Shown: positions 6,684 to 15,737 of the stretch, piece by piece
Position numbering within the stretch: the stretch's first letter is position 1
Layout of the letters: each line of letters begins with the position of its first letter
NCBI GenBank assembly: GCA_041946685.1
Contig: JBHGAV010000028.1
Span: 1-64,000 of the forward strand
Source of the DNA: JBHGAV01 sp041946685
GTDB lineage: Bacteria > Acidobacteriota > Terriglobia > Bryobacterales > Bryobacteraceae
Length of the DNA: 64,000 bases
Direction of reading: 5' to 3'
Notes under the pieces: generated by a model
What the model saw: only the letters and a program-made list of their open reading frames with translations
Told to the model about the DNA's origin: nothing
Database searches by the model: none
Position numbers and translations under genes: made by a program

Positions 6684-8972
6684 TCAGCACGGCTCCTGGC
6701 CGCAGCCGATCACGATGGGTCTCATGTCTGGATTGACACCCTTGCGGATCTGCTCCGCCCAGTCATGAAATTCCTTGGCTCGGACGGTCTTCGGAGCGAC
6801 ACGTTCCAGAAACTGCGCCGCCGCGTCGCGTTCGCCCCAATCGATCAAGGCACGTGGAAGATTCATCGCCATGGGGCCATAGCGTAGCTCATCCGACGGC
6901 GGAGCGTCTGCCGCGGCCAGCAGGTAGCGCGCAGCCTCGCGCTTGTGGCCGCGCCGCAGTGCGACCTTGCCGAGCATTATGTTCGCTTCGAACACGGCGT
7001 AGCCGCTGTGCGGCGCGACGGAGGTGCTCCGTGCCAGGTCCAGCAGTTCGCGAGCTCTGGCCGCCGCGAGATCGAGGTTTGGGTTCTGGCCCGTTGGGCC
7101 CCAAGCCTCGTTCATCTTGAACCGGATCAATCGCAACCGGTCAGCGTCCCCAAGCTGCTTCTGTCGTTCGGCCGGGAGCTCTTGCAGTTCCTTGAGCTTA
7201 TGCATCTCCCGCATCCGCACTACGCCGAAATGGATGGACTTTGCAGCCTCGCTCGCCGGGTCGAGGGCCACGGCCCGCGACGCGTACGATTCCGCAAGCG
7301 CAAGGGTATCGCCCGGAATCCGTCCGTCCCTGCTGCGCCCCCACACCATCAGCCACTGGGCAGTCTGCGCCAGTATCTGGCTGTCGGTGGACTGCTCCAG
7401 CTTAGCTCGCACGCTCCGCGCGTAGGGTCCCTGCGCTTCGGCCACGCTGAAACTGCGGATGACATTGAACTCCGTTCTCGGCTCCGCATTGCCGAGCAGC
7501 ACCATGGCGTAGTGCTCGCCCAAGAGCCTGCCCCAGCGCGGGTCGCCCGGATAGTCCTTTCGGCCCGCGAGAAGGATATCCTCGGCGAGCGGCTTGTCGG
7601 CGCCCTGGAGAAACGATGCAGCACGCTGGAATATCTCGGCGCTAGCGCCCGGTTTCTTCAAGTTGGCGAGCCAGAGCCGTTTCCCGCGCTCGTAGCCAGC
7701 ATGGTTCGAGCCGGGATTGATGTTCCCTGGCCACAACTTGCCTCCGGGCTCGTGCTCGATGTACCACAGAATCAGCGCGTCCTTACCCTTCTGGTCGGGA
7801 TGGAACTCGTAGTAGCGCATGAGCTGGAAATACGTGCGCTGGTCTTGCGCATTAGCTTTGAGGGCGGATACCTTTGCTGCGGCCTCTTCGGACGTCATGC
7901 TCCTCGCCTCGTCGAGGAGCGACTGGCGTTCGGCCACCTGCTTCTCTCGCGCGGCGGCGTCTCGCTTGGCCATCTCGTTCATGCTGAGCTGTCCGGGAGC
8001 GGGCCTCTGCGCGCGTTGCAGGTTGCACCCGCCAAAGATGGCAACCGCAGACCCGCAAAGCACCACCGCGGCGGTTGCGCGCCGGCGCGAAAGCCGCTGC
8101 GGCGGGCTGCCTTCGAGAATCCGCCGGATGCGTGCGGAGAGCCCCCCGTCCGAGATCGCCGTTCCCCACGCCGGCAGGCGCGCACCGGCGCGCTTGACGG
8201 CGCGGGCCATGTCGATCAGATACCCAGCGTACAGGCGCGGGTCGTGTTGTCGACCCAGCACGGCTGCATCGCAGGCATCTTCGGCCAGCGCCGCCAGCTT
8301 ACGCTCCAGCCACCAGGCGAGGGGGTGAAACCAAAACACGGCTCGGTTGAGAAGCGCCAGCCACTGTACCACGGGATCGCGCCGCCGCACGTGCTCCCCT
8401 TCGTGCACCAGCACAGCATCGAGTCTGGCGGCGGACCAACTGCGCCAGTCTGGGGGGAGCACGATCACCGGGCGGAGCCATCCCAAGGTCACCGGCGCCG
8501 CGCATTCGGGACTCGTGAAAACGCCGTCGCCGGCCGTTGCCCGGCGCACAAGTACGCCCGCCCGGACGGTCCCCGCGATCAGCCTCGCCAGCATCACCCC
8601 GGCGCCGGCGAGGTAGCAGCCCACAGCAACTCTGCCCCAGGGCCAGGACGGTGCCGGCTTGGGTGTGGCTGGTCCGGTTCCGCCCTGCGATCCGGCAACC
8701 ATGGAGACCGCAGCCTCGGGTGGGGGCGGGAGGATGCCGCCTCCCATGGGAATGGGCTCAAGCGCGTTCTGCTCGCCTTGAGGGAGAACCGGCAAGGCCA
8801 CCTTCGGCCCCCACGCCGTCCAGGCGGGCATCAGGAGCATGAAAGCCAGGACCGTCGTCCAAACCAAATGCTGCGCTGCCGCGTTCCGGATCCCGAGAAG
8901 GCGCAACACAGCCGCGGTCCCCGCGGCCATCAGCACCACCCGGACCGACGATTCCACAAAGACCGCGTTCAC
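6684..8972 (-). CDS. BlaR1/MecR1-type M56 membrane protease with C-terminal helical-repeat domain
   Basis: A 762-residue protein with N-terminal membrane segments (about 10-55 and 115-140), then an M56 metalloprotease domain. The zinc motif is H190-E-x-x-H194 ('HEGEHVRRRDP') with a downstream 'LAEDACDAAVLG' third-ligand region. A further hydrophobic segment near 312-330 ('VVLCGSAVAIFGGC') precedes about 430 residues of soluble, probably periplasmic, TPR-like helices. Classical BlaR1 has a penicillin-binding sensor there and this protein does not. In the family the protease is activated by an envelope signal and leads to loss of the BlaI repressor. The GTG start overlaps the BlaI stop (GTGA), which supports co-translation. 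Confidence 0.88.
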   Translation of the reverse strand: MNAVFVESSVRVVLMAAGTAAVLRLLGIRNAAAQHLVWTTVLAFMLLMPAWTAWGPKVALPVLPQGEQNALEPIPMGGGILPPPPEAAVSMVAGSQGGTGPATPKPAPSWPWGRVAVGCYLAGAGVMLARLIAGTVRAGVLVRRATAGDGVFTSPECAAPVTLGWLRPVIVLPPDWRSWSAARLDAVLVHEGEHVRRRDPVVQWLALLNRAVFWFHPLAWWLERKLAALAEDACDAAVLGRQHDPRLYAGYLIDMARAVKRAGARLPAWGTAISDGGLSARIRRILEGSPPQRLSRRRATAAVVLCGSAVAIFGGCNLQRAQRPAPGQLSMNEMAKRDAAAREKQVAERQSLLDEARSMTSEEAAAKVSALKANAQDQRTYFQLMRYYEFHPDQKGKDALILWYIEHEPGGKLWPGNINPGSNHAGYERGKRLWLANLKKPGASAEIFQRAASFLQGADKPLAEDILLAGRKDYPGDPRWGRLLGEHYAMVLLGNAEPRTEFNVIRSFSVAEAQGPYARSVRAKLEQSTDSQILAQTAQWLMVWGRSRDGRIPGDTLALAESYASRAVALDPASEAAKSIHFGVVRMREMHKLKELQELPAERQKQLGDADRLRLIRFKMNEAWGPTGQNPNLDLAAARARELLDLARSTSVAPHSGYAVFEANIMLGKVALRRGHKREAARYLLAAADAPPSDELRYGPMAMNLPRALIDWGERDAAAQFLERVAPKTVRAKEFHDWAEQIRKGVNPDMRPIVIGCGQEPC

Positions 8973-9352
8973 CTGCCGCCTCCCCCCCGTCTCCTGCGGA
9001 CCGCCTCGGCTAGCTGTCTCAATTCGCTCTCGCTCAGGACTTCTGCGTCCACCATGCCCGTGACCAGTTCTTCCACCGAACCTTTGCAGAGCCGATCGAT
9101 GATCTGCCGCACGGCGCGCGCGGCCAGGCTGCGCGCGGGTTCCACGGCCCGGTAGACATACGCGCGACCTCGAAGTTCATGCAGCAGATACCCCTTCTGC
9201 TCGAGGCGGCGGAGCAGCGTCCGCACCGTTGCCTCCTTGAGGCGGCGCTTCGAGGAGATCGCCTGGTGAACCGACTCCACCGACGACGGCCCAGCCTCCC
9301 AGATCGTGGTCATGATCTGGTTCTCCAGGTCAGTGAGCGGCCCGCGAACCAT
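8969..9352 (-). CDS. BlaI/MecI/CopY-family repressor
   Basis: A 127-residue winged-helix repressor. The ATG at 9352 (MVRGPLTDLENQIMTTIWEAGPSSVESV) is chosen because the longer reading would start inside its own promoter. The helix-turn-helix spans about residues 10-65 ('VESVHQAISSKRRLKEATVRTLLRRLEQKGYL') and a C-terminal dimerisation helix follows. BlaI repressors dimerise on TACA...TGTA dyads and are inactivated by the partner M56 protease. Two such dyads sit directly upstream (9366-9395), so autoregulation is likely. It is the first gene of the operon with the M56 protease. Confidence 0.92.
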   Translation of the reverse strand: MVRGPLTDLENQIMTTIWEAGPSSVESVHQAISSKRRLKEATVRTLLRRLEQKGYLLHELRGRAYVYRAVEPARSLAARAVRQIIDRLCKGSVEELVTGMVDAEVLSESELRQLAEAVRRRRGGGGR

Positions 9353-9365
9353 GCCGCCAAACCTG

Positions 9366-9416
9366 TTACATTTTGTCACGGTACAATATGTACCACCACA
9401 CGAATCCCGTGTCAAG
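9366..9416 (-). promoter_or_regulatory. blaI-type promoter with two abutting operators
   Basis: Read on the minus strand: -35 TTGACA (9411-9416), a 17-bp spacer, and -10 TACATA (9388-9393). A perfect 15-bp dyad GGTACAATATGTACC occupies 9381-9395 and so covers the -10 box. A second, one-mismatch dyad GTTACATTTTGTCAC lies at 9366-9380 immediately downstream, over the predicted start of transcription. Both share the TACA-n3/4-TGT core of BlaI/MecI operators. Repressor bound here would block open-complex formation. Confidence 0.8.
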
Positions 9417-9541
9417 GGTGATTTCTCATGACTTCACGCTGCATATGGCGCACGGAAGACAGGCTTCAGACAGCCATGGAGCAGCCTGACTCACCACCGC
9501 CGCGCCAACGGGTAAGCCTTCGTGGTTTCCAAGCCTGGCCG

Positions 9542-10090
9542 TCAGCGGCCGAGCCGGACGCCGACCGAGATCGCTGCACCGATACTGGGCAGAACGTAGC
9601 GGTTGACCCAGAAGAACTCTCCGCGAACCAGTAAGCGGCTCGTTGGCTGAAACACTGCTCCCGTACGCCAGTGCAGCGTCAGGCCGGCCCGGCTTTCGTC
9701 GAACCTGACTGTGCGGGCTCCACCGGCGGAATCGTAGACGTGATACGCTCCGCTGGTGCGGTCCCGCTCCAAGCCTGGGCCGAATGCGACGAACCAGAGA
9801 GCGCTGCCGTTTCCGCGCCGGTACTGCAGGCCAGGAGAGAACAGGACCCGGCGCAGCCGAAAGCTCGGACTGTCGCTCAACCGGGATGTCAGCGCCTGGA
9901 CATCTACCGCCCAGCGAGCGGCGAAGGGAACCGTGGCAGCGCCCCCGTAGAGGCCGCCGGATCCTTCTGAGCCTTCATCCCCGCCTCCTCTCATCGCGCC
10001 GAAAGTGCCAAACAACTCGACGGCGCGCGGGGACTGGCCGAACGCCGTCACTCCGGCAAGGACAAGGAGCAGGGGGAGCACGTGCTTCAT
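9542..10090 (-). CDS. secreted beta-barrel-like protein
   Basis: A 182-residue protein with a clear signal peptide (MKHVLPLLLVLAGVTAFGQS). The mature part is rich in alternating hydrophobic strands with aromatic ends ('LYGGAATVPFAARWAVDVQALTSRL', 'ALWFVAFGPGLERD', 'LLVRGEFFWVNRYV'). It ends 'AISVGVRLGR', like a small outer-membrane barrel whose last strand lacks the usual final aromatic residue. Function is unknown. It lies just downstream of the mosaic propeller gene on the same strand (35 bp). Confidence 0.7.
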   Translation of the reverse strand: MKHVLPLLLVLAGVTAFGQSPRAVELFGTFGAMRGGGDEGSEGSGGLYGGAATVPFAARWAVDVQALTSRLSDSPSFRLRRVLFSPGLQYRRGNGSALWFVAFGPGLERDRTSGAYHVYDSAGGARTVRFDESRAGLTLHWRTGAVFQPTSRLLVRGEFFWVNRYVLPSIGAAISVGVRLGR

Positions 10091-10125
10091 GACAACCGAT
10101 CAGCCTTCATACGAGGGCCGCGAAG

Positions 10126-13023
10126 CTACTCCGAACCCGCCCTCGGGTTGTACACCGGGATGGTTGCGATGTTGCTGACCTTATCGGATTGCGCAATCGT
10201 CAACTGAGACAGCGGATTGGTCGGCTGGCCCGAATTCAATTCCAGGTGCACTTCGTATATGCCAACCGCGCCCGGCTTGAGCCCCGTGGCGAGCACGTTG
10301 GCCGTCTTGCCGCCCAGCAGGGAAGAGACAAACTCCTCGGGCTGATTGAGCGCAGGCCCCGTATACTTGGTGCCGAACCGGATCGCCGCCTGCGCGACGT
10401 CGGGCTTGATCATACCCAGCCCGGTGGCGTAAATCACGATGGTCTCACCCGGCATGGCCGGGTTTTCGTCCGTGATGAGACTGCCGGCTTCGTTCGCGCA
10501 GCAAAGCTCGGAGTTGAACGGCGTCAGAATCGCGGAGGCGCCTTCGGGCGTATCCACCCCGATCGCGATGCCGTTGCCGATGGGACCCGGCACCCGTGCT
10601 CGCAACCGGATGCGGGTCCAGATGCTTGACGGAAAAGCCTCCACCTTGGGGTCCTTGTTGATCAGGCTCACGAACGCGTCCCGGATGGAGGTCAGCGTGT
10701 CGCCTTCCTGAACGACGTACGTGTACTTGCGGTCTTCGATCAGGATGTTGAGCACGTCCCCGGCGATCGCCGAGCCGTCCACCGAGATCGTTCCGGTCGC
10801 CGAGCTGCTGTAATGCATGGCCACCGCCGCTCTCGGTTCCGACCCCTCGCGCGCGAAAATCCCAGGATTGTGCCCGATGATCGGGACGGCCACCGGGTTG
10901 GTCACAGTGACACGCCCATCGCGCCAGCGAACGCGCACGTACAGACTCACGCCGGTCCGGTCGTAGACATCGAACGGGATCTGCGCGTTGATCTGGGTGG
11001 GTGAGACGAAGAACAGCGGGATACGCACCCCGTCGCAGTAAACCTGCACGCCCGCCACCTCCGTCGGCAGGGGATCCGCGTCGGCGGGCGCCGAGCCTGT
11101 CGCGTCCGACAGGTTCTCCCCGACGATTTGAACGATGGTGCCGGGCGCCACTTTGGCCGCATCCTTCCCGCCCGATAGCTTGGCCGTGGCCGAGGGCTGG
11201 ATCTTGGCCTCATCCGAGGTAGTGACGGTCACCTCGATGGTGTCCCCGGCTTCGCCCTCCACCCTGGCCGTCAGAATCACCGTGGCCAGCGTTTCGTTGG
11301 GTGTGGCATAGACCAGGGGGTCCCCGCTGCCGGAGTTGATCAGTTCGACGAACTTGGTCGTCAGGGTTTCCAGCGTGTCGTCGGCGACGACGGTGTACTT
11401 GTATTCCGTCGCGCCGATCTTGACCGTGATCTCGTCATCTTCCTTGATCTCCCCGGTGAAGGTGATCGACCCCACGGCGTAGATCGCCCGGCTGGCGCTA
11501 TTGCGGACGCCGGTGTACGGGATGGCGGGCTCCGCCTTTGTGAACACCATGACGCGCCGGTTGAATGGATCCGCGACGTAGAGGTTGAGTCCGTCCCACG
11601 CCAGCGATAGAGGCGTTCGCAGAGAATCCGCGCTGGAGACACGCCATTCATAGGCCGCGTCCGACCCCAGGTTCACCTTGTCCCCGGGCTGGCCTAGGAC
11701 TGCATCGGCGGCCTGGCCGTTGGTTGTCGGAATGCGGTTGTAAACCAGCACACGGTCATTGCCGCCATCCGCAATGAACAACTGTTTCCCGTCGGACAGC
11801 GCGAAGCGCGGAAAGTCCAGGGTAGCGCCGCACATGTCGGGGTAGCCCTGCACCGCGAGCGAGCCGCTCAGCGAGCCGAACTCGCTGGAATCGATGGAAA
11901 TCGAAAACTTGGTGTCGTCTTCCACGGTCACCAGGAAGCTGCCGTTGACCGAAGTCCACTTCCCAGTACCGCCGGAGATCGTGACGGTTTGGCCGTTGAC
12001 CAGCCCGTGGTCGGCCGAGGTGGTGAAAACCACCGGATACGCGTTGGTCGCCGCGGTAATCTCAACCGCTTCGCCCAGGGCCGCGCACAACTTGGTGGTG
12101 TTGTTGGAGGCGGCGCTGGTCATGTCCGGCTGGCCGACAACGACGTCCGCCGGCTGCTGATTCGTCGTCGGAATCGAGTTCCAGACCAGCACACGGTTCT
12201 GGCCAAGATCGGTGACGTAGAGCCGCTGCCCGTCGGAGGTCACCGACACCGGGCTCACCATCGTGGTGGACTGGGGGTTGGGCTTGACCTGAGTGATGTC
12301 CGACTCGACCACCACTCCGAAGTGCGGCTGGCCCAGCACGACATCCGCGGCCTTGCCGTTGGTAGTCGGGATTGAATTCCAGATCAGAACACGGTTGTTG
12401 AAGGTATCGGCGACGAAGAGCTTGCCGTTCTGCATCCACACGCCCTGCGGACCGCGAAGGCTGCTGGCCGTGGGCGGGTTGGCGACCGCCGCGCTCTTGA
12501 AATCCGCCTGGCCGACGACCACATCCGCGGGGGCCTTGTTGCTGGTGGGGATGGTGTTCCAGATCAGAACACGGTTGTTGTCGGTGTCGGCAATCGCCAG
12601 CCGCACGCCGTCGCTGGCCACCGCCGTGGGCGTGCGGAGCGTGTCCGCGGTGGGAGGAGTCGAGTAGGCCGTCTCGGTAAAACCGGCCTGCCCCAGAACC
12701 GAAGTTGCGGTGCCGCCACATACCGGACAAGTCTTTACGTACTCCAGCTCGTCCGTGGGAGCGGGCAACATCGAGGAGAGGTTCCGGAACAGGAGCACCC
12801 GGTGATTGATCGGGTCGGCACTTACTCGGCTGGCGTCGGTGACAAAGAGGGTGTCCTGCGCATAGGCCACTCCACCCACGCCTCCCAGCAACGTCTGGCT
12901 GGCCCCCTGCTCCTGGGCGGTGAACGTGGTCTGACCGATGACCAGTCTGGCGGCCTGCCCTGTGGTGAACTCGGCGCCGAATCCTGTACTGGCTGCTAAA
13001 ATGAAGACCGCGAAGAACTTCAT
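10126..13023 (-). CDS. secreted NHL-type beta-propeller with TIGR03437 domain and inserted domains
   Basis: A 965-residue secreted protein with signal peptide MKFFAVFILAASTGFGAEF; this ATG is preferred over a longer reading because it starts the signal peptide. Six propeller blades of about 60 residues repeat the pattern 'VVLGQ...ADT.NNRVLIWN.IPTTN..PAD'. Blade five is interrupted by a domain of about 70 residues ('FTTSADHGLVNGQTVTISGG...NGSFLVTV'). The C-terminal TIGR03437 domain, typical of Solibacter secreted proteins ('VAPGTIVQIVGENL', 'VSPTQINAQIPF', 'ETIVIYATGLG'), is itself split by two related inserts of about 95 residues ('EYKYTVVADDTLETL' and 'KYTYVVQEGDTLTSI'). It probably acts on the cell surface or outside the cell; the ligand is unknown. 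Confidence 0.85.
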   Translation of the reverse strand: MKFFAVFILAASTGFGAEFTTGQAARLVIGQTTFTAQEQGASQTLLGGVGGVAYAQDTLFVTDASRVSADPINHRVLLFRNLSSMLPAPTDELEYVKTCPVCGGTATSVLGQAGFTETAYSTPPTADTLRTPTAVASDGVRLAIADTDNNRVLIWNTIPTSNKAPADVVVGQADFKSAAVANPPTASSLRGPQGVWMQNGKLFVADTFNNRVLIWNSIPTTNGKAADVVLGQPHFGVVVESDITQVKPNPQSTTMVSPVSVTSDGQRLYVTDLGQNRVLVWNSIPTTNQQPADVVVGQPDMTSAASNNTTKLCAALGEAVEITAATNAYPVVFTTSADHGLVNGQTVTISGGTGKWTSVNGSFLVTVEDDTKFSISIDSSEFGSLSGSLAVQGYPDMCGATLDFPRFALSDGKQLFIADGGNDRVLVYNRIPTTNGQAADAVLGQPGDKVNLGSDAAYEWRVSSADSLRTPLSLAWDGLNLYVADPFNRRVMVFTKAEPAIPYTGVRNSASRAIYAVGSITFTGEIKEDDEITVKIGATEYKYTVVADDTLETLTTKFVELINSGSGDPLVYATPNETLATVILTARVEGEAGDTIEVTVTTSDEAKIQPSATAKLSGGKDAAKVAPGTIVQIVGENLSDATGSAPADADPLPTEVAGVQVYCDGVRIPLFFVSPTQINAQIPFDVYDRTGVSLYVRVRWRDGRVTVTNPVAVPIIGHNPGIFAREGSEPRAAVAMHYSSSATGTISVDGSAIAGDVLNILIEDRKYTYVVQEGDTLTSIRDAFVSLINKDPKVEAFPSSIWTRIRLRARVPGPIGNGIAIGVDTPEGASAILTPFNSELCCANEAGSLITDENPAMPGETIVIYATGLGMIKPDVAQAAIRFGTKYTGPALNQPEEFVSSLLGGKTANVLATGLKPGAVGIYEVHLELNSGQPTNPLSQLTIAQSDKVSNIATIPVYNPRAGSE

Positions 13024-13124
13024 CGTTGAATGAGGTTTTCTGCCTTTCCAGTATAGCAAGTCCCGAAATCGGCCCCGGGTGCTCACCGCGATCGCACGAT
13101 GCTACAATGAACAACTCCTGACCG

Positions 13125-14246
13125 ATGCACAATTCCCCTGCAGCAGCCGAATGTGATCCGCTCCGCCTCGCGGAGTCGATCGAAAGTATGACGGGCCGGG
13201 CGGTCGATTGGTTCCTCCAATCCGGCATTCAGGAATCCTCGGGCGGCGTGGAGCGTTACTACCGTTCGGACACACGGCAGCCGAAGCCCATCTCGACCGA
13301 GATCACCGGATACGCGATCTCCTTCCTGGTCTATATGCACCGTTCCACGGGAAGCGCCGCGTGCCTGGAGGCCGCTCGCCGGGCGGGTCGCTATCTGACC
13401 CGAGTGGCATGGAACCCCACGCTCCGGACGATGCCCTTCGAGTGCCGTGGGCAAGGCGAACTGGCGTACTTCTTCGACCTCGGCATCATCGTGCGCGCGC
13501 TGCTCTCGCTGTGGCACGCTACGGGGGACCTGGAGTTCAAGCAGGTCGCGATCGGCTGCGCTCTCTCCATGGACAACGACTTCCGCGGTGCCTCGGGGCA
13601 CTACCCCGTCCTCGCCCTGCCTGAGAAGCGTCCCCTCGATGGGGATGGCGGCTGGTCGCGCCATCCCGGCTGCTACCAGGCCAAGGCCGCCATGGCCTGG
13701 CTGGAGGCCGCCGATGCCGGTGCCGGGGACAGCTTTCGCCGGCTCTATGACGAGGCGATCGGCCGCCATCTGACCGCCCACGCGTCGCTCGTCGACAGCG
13801 AGAGTGACGTCGAGCGGCGGATGGACCGGCTGCATGCCTACTGCTATTTCCTGGAGGCGCTCCTGCCCCGGGCCGCCTCGCCCGCGTGCGCTCAAGCGCT
13901 GAGCGAAGGTATCGCGCGCGTGGGACGCCTCCTCCGGGAGATCCGGCCGGTCTTCGAACGCGCTGACGTATACGCCCAATTGTTGCGTCTGCGGATTTAC
14001 GCCGATGCGGCCGGTGTAGTCCCGGCCGATCCGGAGGAAGCCGGAGCCGAGGCAGCCGCGCTCCGGGATTTCCAACTGGAGGACTCGGACAGGCGGGTGG
14101 ACGGCGGCTTCTGCTTCGGCCGCAAGGCGGGAGTCTTCCTGCCTTTCATCAACCCCGTGTCGACGATTTTCGCCGTGCAGGCTCTGCGGATGTGGGCGGA
14201 GTACAACGGCGGTAGGCCGCATCTTCGAGTGCAAGACCTGATCTGA
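13125..14246 (+). CDS. alpha/alpha-barrel (six-hairpin glycosidase-like) protein
   Basis: A 373-residue soluble protein built from paired helices, with features of six-hairpin (alpha/alpha)6 barrels: 'STEITGYAISFLVYMHRSTG...CLEAARRAGRYL', 'CRGQGELAYFFDLGIIVRALLSLWHATGD', 'CYQAKAAMAWLEAADA', and a final 'FINPVSTIFAVQALRMW'. Proteins of this shape near glycan-methyltransferase genes often act on polysaccharides, but I see no diagnostic catalytic pair. It is transcribed towards the methyltransferase gene. The two stop codons touch (TGA|TCA at 14244-14249), leaving no intergenic space. Confidence 0.72.
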   Translation: MHNSPAAAECDPLRLAESIESMTGRAVDWFLQSGIQESSGGVERYYRSDTRQPKPISTEITGYAISFLVYMHRSTGSAACLEAARRAGRYLTRVAWNPTLRTMPFECRGQGELAYFFDLGIIVRALLSLWHATGDLEFKQVAIGCALSMDNDFRGASGHYPVLALPEKRPLDGDGGWSRHPGCYQAKAAMAWLEAADAGAGDSFRRLYDEAIGRHLTAHASLVDSESDVERRMDRLHAYCYFLEALLPRAASPACAQALSEGIARVGRLLREIRPVFERADVYAQLLRLRIYADAAGVVPADPEEAGAEAAALRDFQLEDSDRRVDGGFCFGRKAGVFLPFINPVSTIFAVQALRMWAEYNGGRPHLRVQDLI

Positions 14247-15737
14247 TCAGAGCTTCCGCCCGATGATGGCGTAGTCGAGGCCGCCAAAGAAGGCCTGCCG
14301 GAAATCCTCCGGTAGCGACGCCAGGGCCGGCATGGAGTCGGGCGCCGGCGAGAGGCGATGTATCTCGATCCCTCCGAAGCCGGACTCCTCCATGTAGAAA
14401 CGCAGCAGCGCCGGAGGAATGGGCCGGGTGTGGGAAGGATCGAGGTAGAAGTGCGTGGCGAAGATGGCCAGACACTCCGGGTTGGGGGTCTCGATCACGA
14501 GAAGGCCTCCCCGGGAGAGCCGGGAGGCCGCCAGCCGGACCAGCTCAGGAATGCGTTCCGGCGGAAGATGCTCCACGACCTGCCCCAGGAAGATCCCGTC
14601 CAGTTCCGGGTACGAGAGGCCGTCCAGGTATGAATAGAGATCGTCCTTCTCTACGCGCAGACCCTTCGACAGGCACAACTCCACGCACTCATCGCTCAAC
14701 TCGACGCCGCGGGCCTCGATGCCTTCCTCTCGCATGAGTTCCAGGAACTCACCGCGCCCGCAACCCAGGTCCAACACGCCGCGGCATTCCTTGAAGAAGG
14801 GCAAGTAGAACCGCTGCCCCTCCTTCACATGCTCGACACTTCCGCGGAAGCGCCCGGCGAACCACATCCAGTCAATCGCCGGCTCAGGCGCCGCCGCGGC
14901 TGGGGCGGCCTCCACCGGCAGGGCCGCGGCCCGTTGCCTGATCAGCCGGAGCTCGCTGTGGATCAGACGGTCGAACTCGATACGGGTCCGCTCCAGATCG
15001 GCCCAAAGCCGCTGCTGAATCTCGATCGCCGATCGTTGCTGCGCCAGCGTGAAATCCTTGTGCTGCGTCTTGGTCAGATCCCGGAAGTTGGCCTCCATCA
15101 GCGTGGCGCGATGCGTGAAGCCCGCCTCCAGGTCGGCTACGCTGCGCAGGAATTGAACCTCGTTGATCGAGAGTTTCTTTTCCCATTCCTGCCGCCACTC
15201 GGCCCAGTGCGTGCGGACATCCTTCAATTCCTGAGCTTCCTCGAGCAGGCGCCCGGACCGATGTCGAAGGTCGTCCAATTGCCGTCGCAACAGCTCCGTC
15301 TCCGAGGCCAGATAGGCCTTGAATTCGCTTTTCGCGACGGCCAGTTCCTTCCTCGCCTCCAGGTCCGCTGCGGCCAAACGGCTGAGGGCCCGGTTGTTCT
15401 CGTTCAGCGCTTCCATCAACGCCTCGATGGCGGCGACGGCAGAACGGTTGAACTCGACCTGGTCGCGGACGTGCCAGCCGAGAAAACGGGCAATCACCCG
15501 CTTGAAGGTCTGGATCAGTGCGTTTACGGGGCCGGGGGGCCTGGGATTGACGCTGCCGATGGCGGCAACCTTGGCCTCGGCGGCATCCCGAGCATGGAGG
15601 ACGGGAGTCAGGTCCGGCAGGGTAACGCCCGCCACGGACCCGCCGGGATAGCGCGCGCGCACGCGCTCGCGAATCTCGCGGGCCAGTTCGACGATCTCCT
15701 CGGCCTTCGCTCCGGCGGACTCCTCACCCGCGTCCAC
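14247..15737 (-). CDS. coiled-coil SAM-dependent methyltransferase
   Basis: A 496-residue protein. Residues about 100-300 are a long charged coiled coil. Residues about 320-490 form a class I methyltransferase: SAM-binding motif I 'VLDLGCGRGEF', the acidic end of strand two 'ARGVELSDE', and 'IFLGQVVEHLPPERI' with 'GGLLVIETPNPE'. A coiled coil next to a methyltransferase resembles O-antigen chain-terminating enzymes of the WbdD type, which measure glycan length. Here that is inference. The start overlaps the end of queF by 14 nt, so it is the last gene of the pfk-queF transcript. Confidence 0.82.
   Translation of the reverse strand: MDAGEESAGAKAEEIVELAREIRERVRARYPGGSVAGVTLPDLTPVLHARDAAEAKVAAIGSVNPRPPGPVNALIQTFKRVIARFLGWHVRDQVEFNRSAVAAIEALMEALNENNRALSRLAAADLEARKELAVAKSEFKAYLASETELLRRQLDDLRHRSGRLLEEAQELKDVRTHWAEWRQEWEKKLSINEVQFLRSVADLEAGFTHRATLMEANFRDLTKTQHKDFTLAQQRSAIEIQQRLWADLERTRIEFDRLIHSELRLIRQRAAALPVEAAPAAAAPEPAIDWMWFAGRFRGSVEHVKEGQRFYLPFFKECRGVLDLGCGRGEFLELMREEGIEARGVELSDECVELCLSKGLRVEKDDLYSYLDGLSYPELDGIFLGQVVEHLPPERIPELVRLAASRLSRGGLLVIETPNPECLAIFATHFYLDPSHTRPIPPALLRFYMEESGFGGIEIHRLSPAPDSMPALASLPEDFRQAFFGGLDYAIIGRKL

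Noticed and set aside
12160..12600. DNA-level tandem repeats as a separate repeat element.
   Set aside because: The repeated segments are in frame and are explained by propeller blades of the secreted protein.
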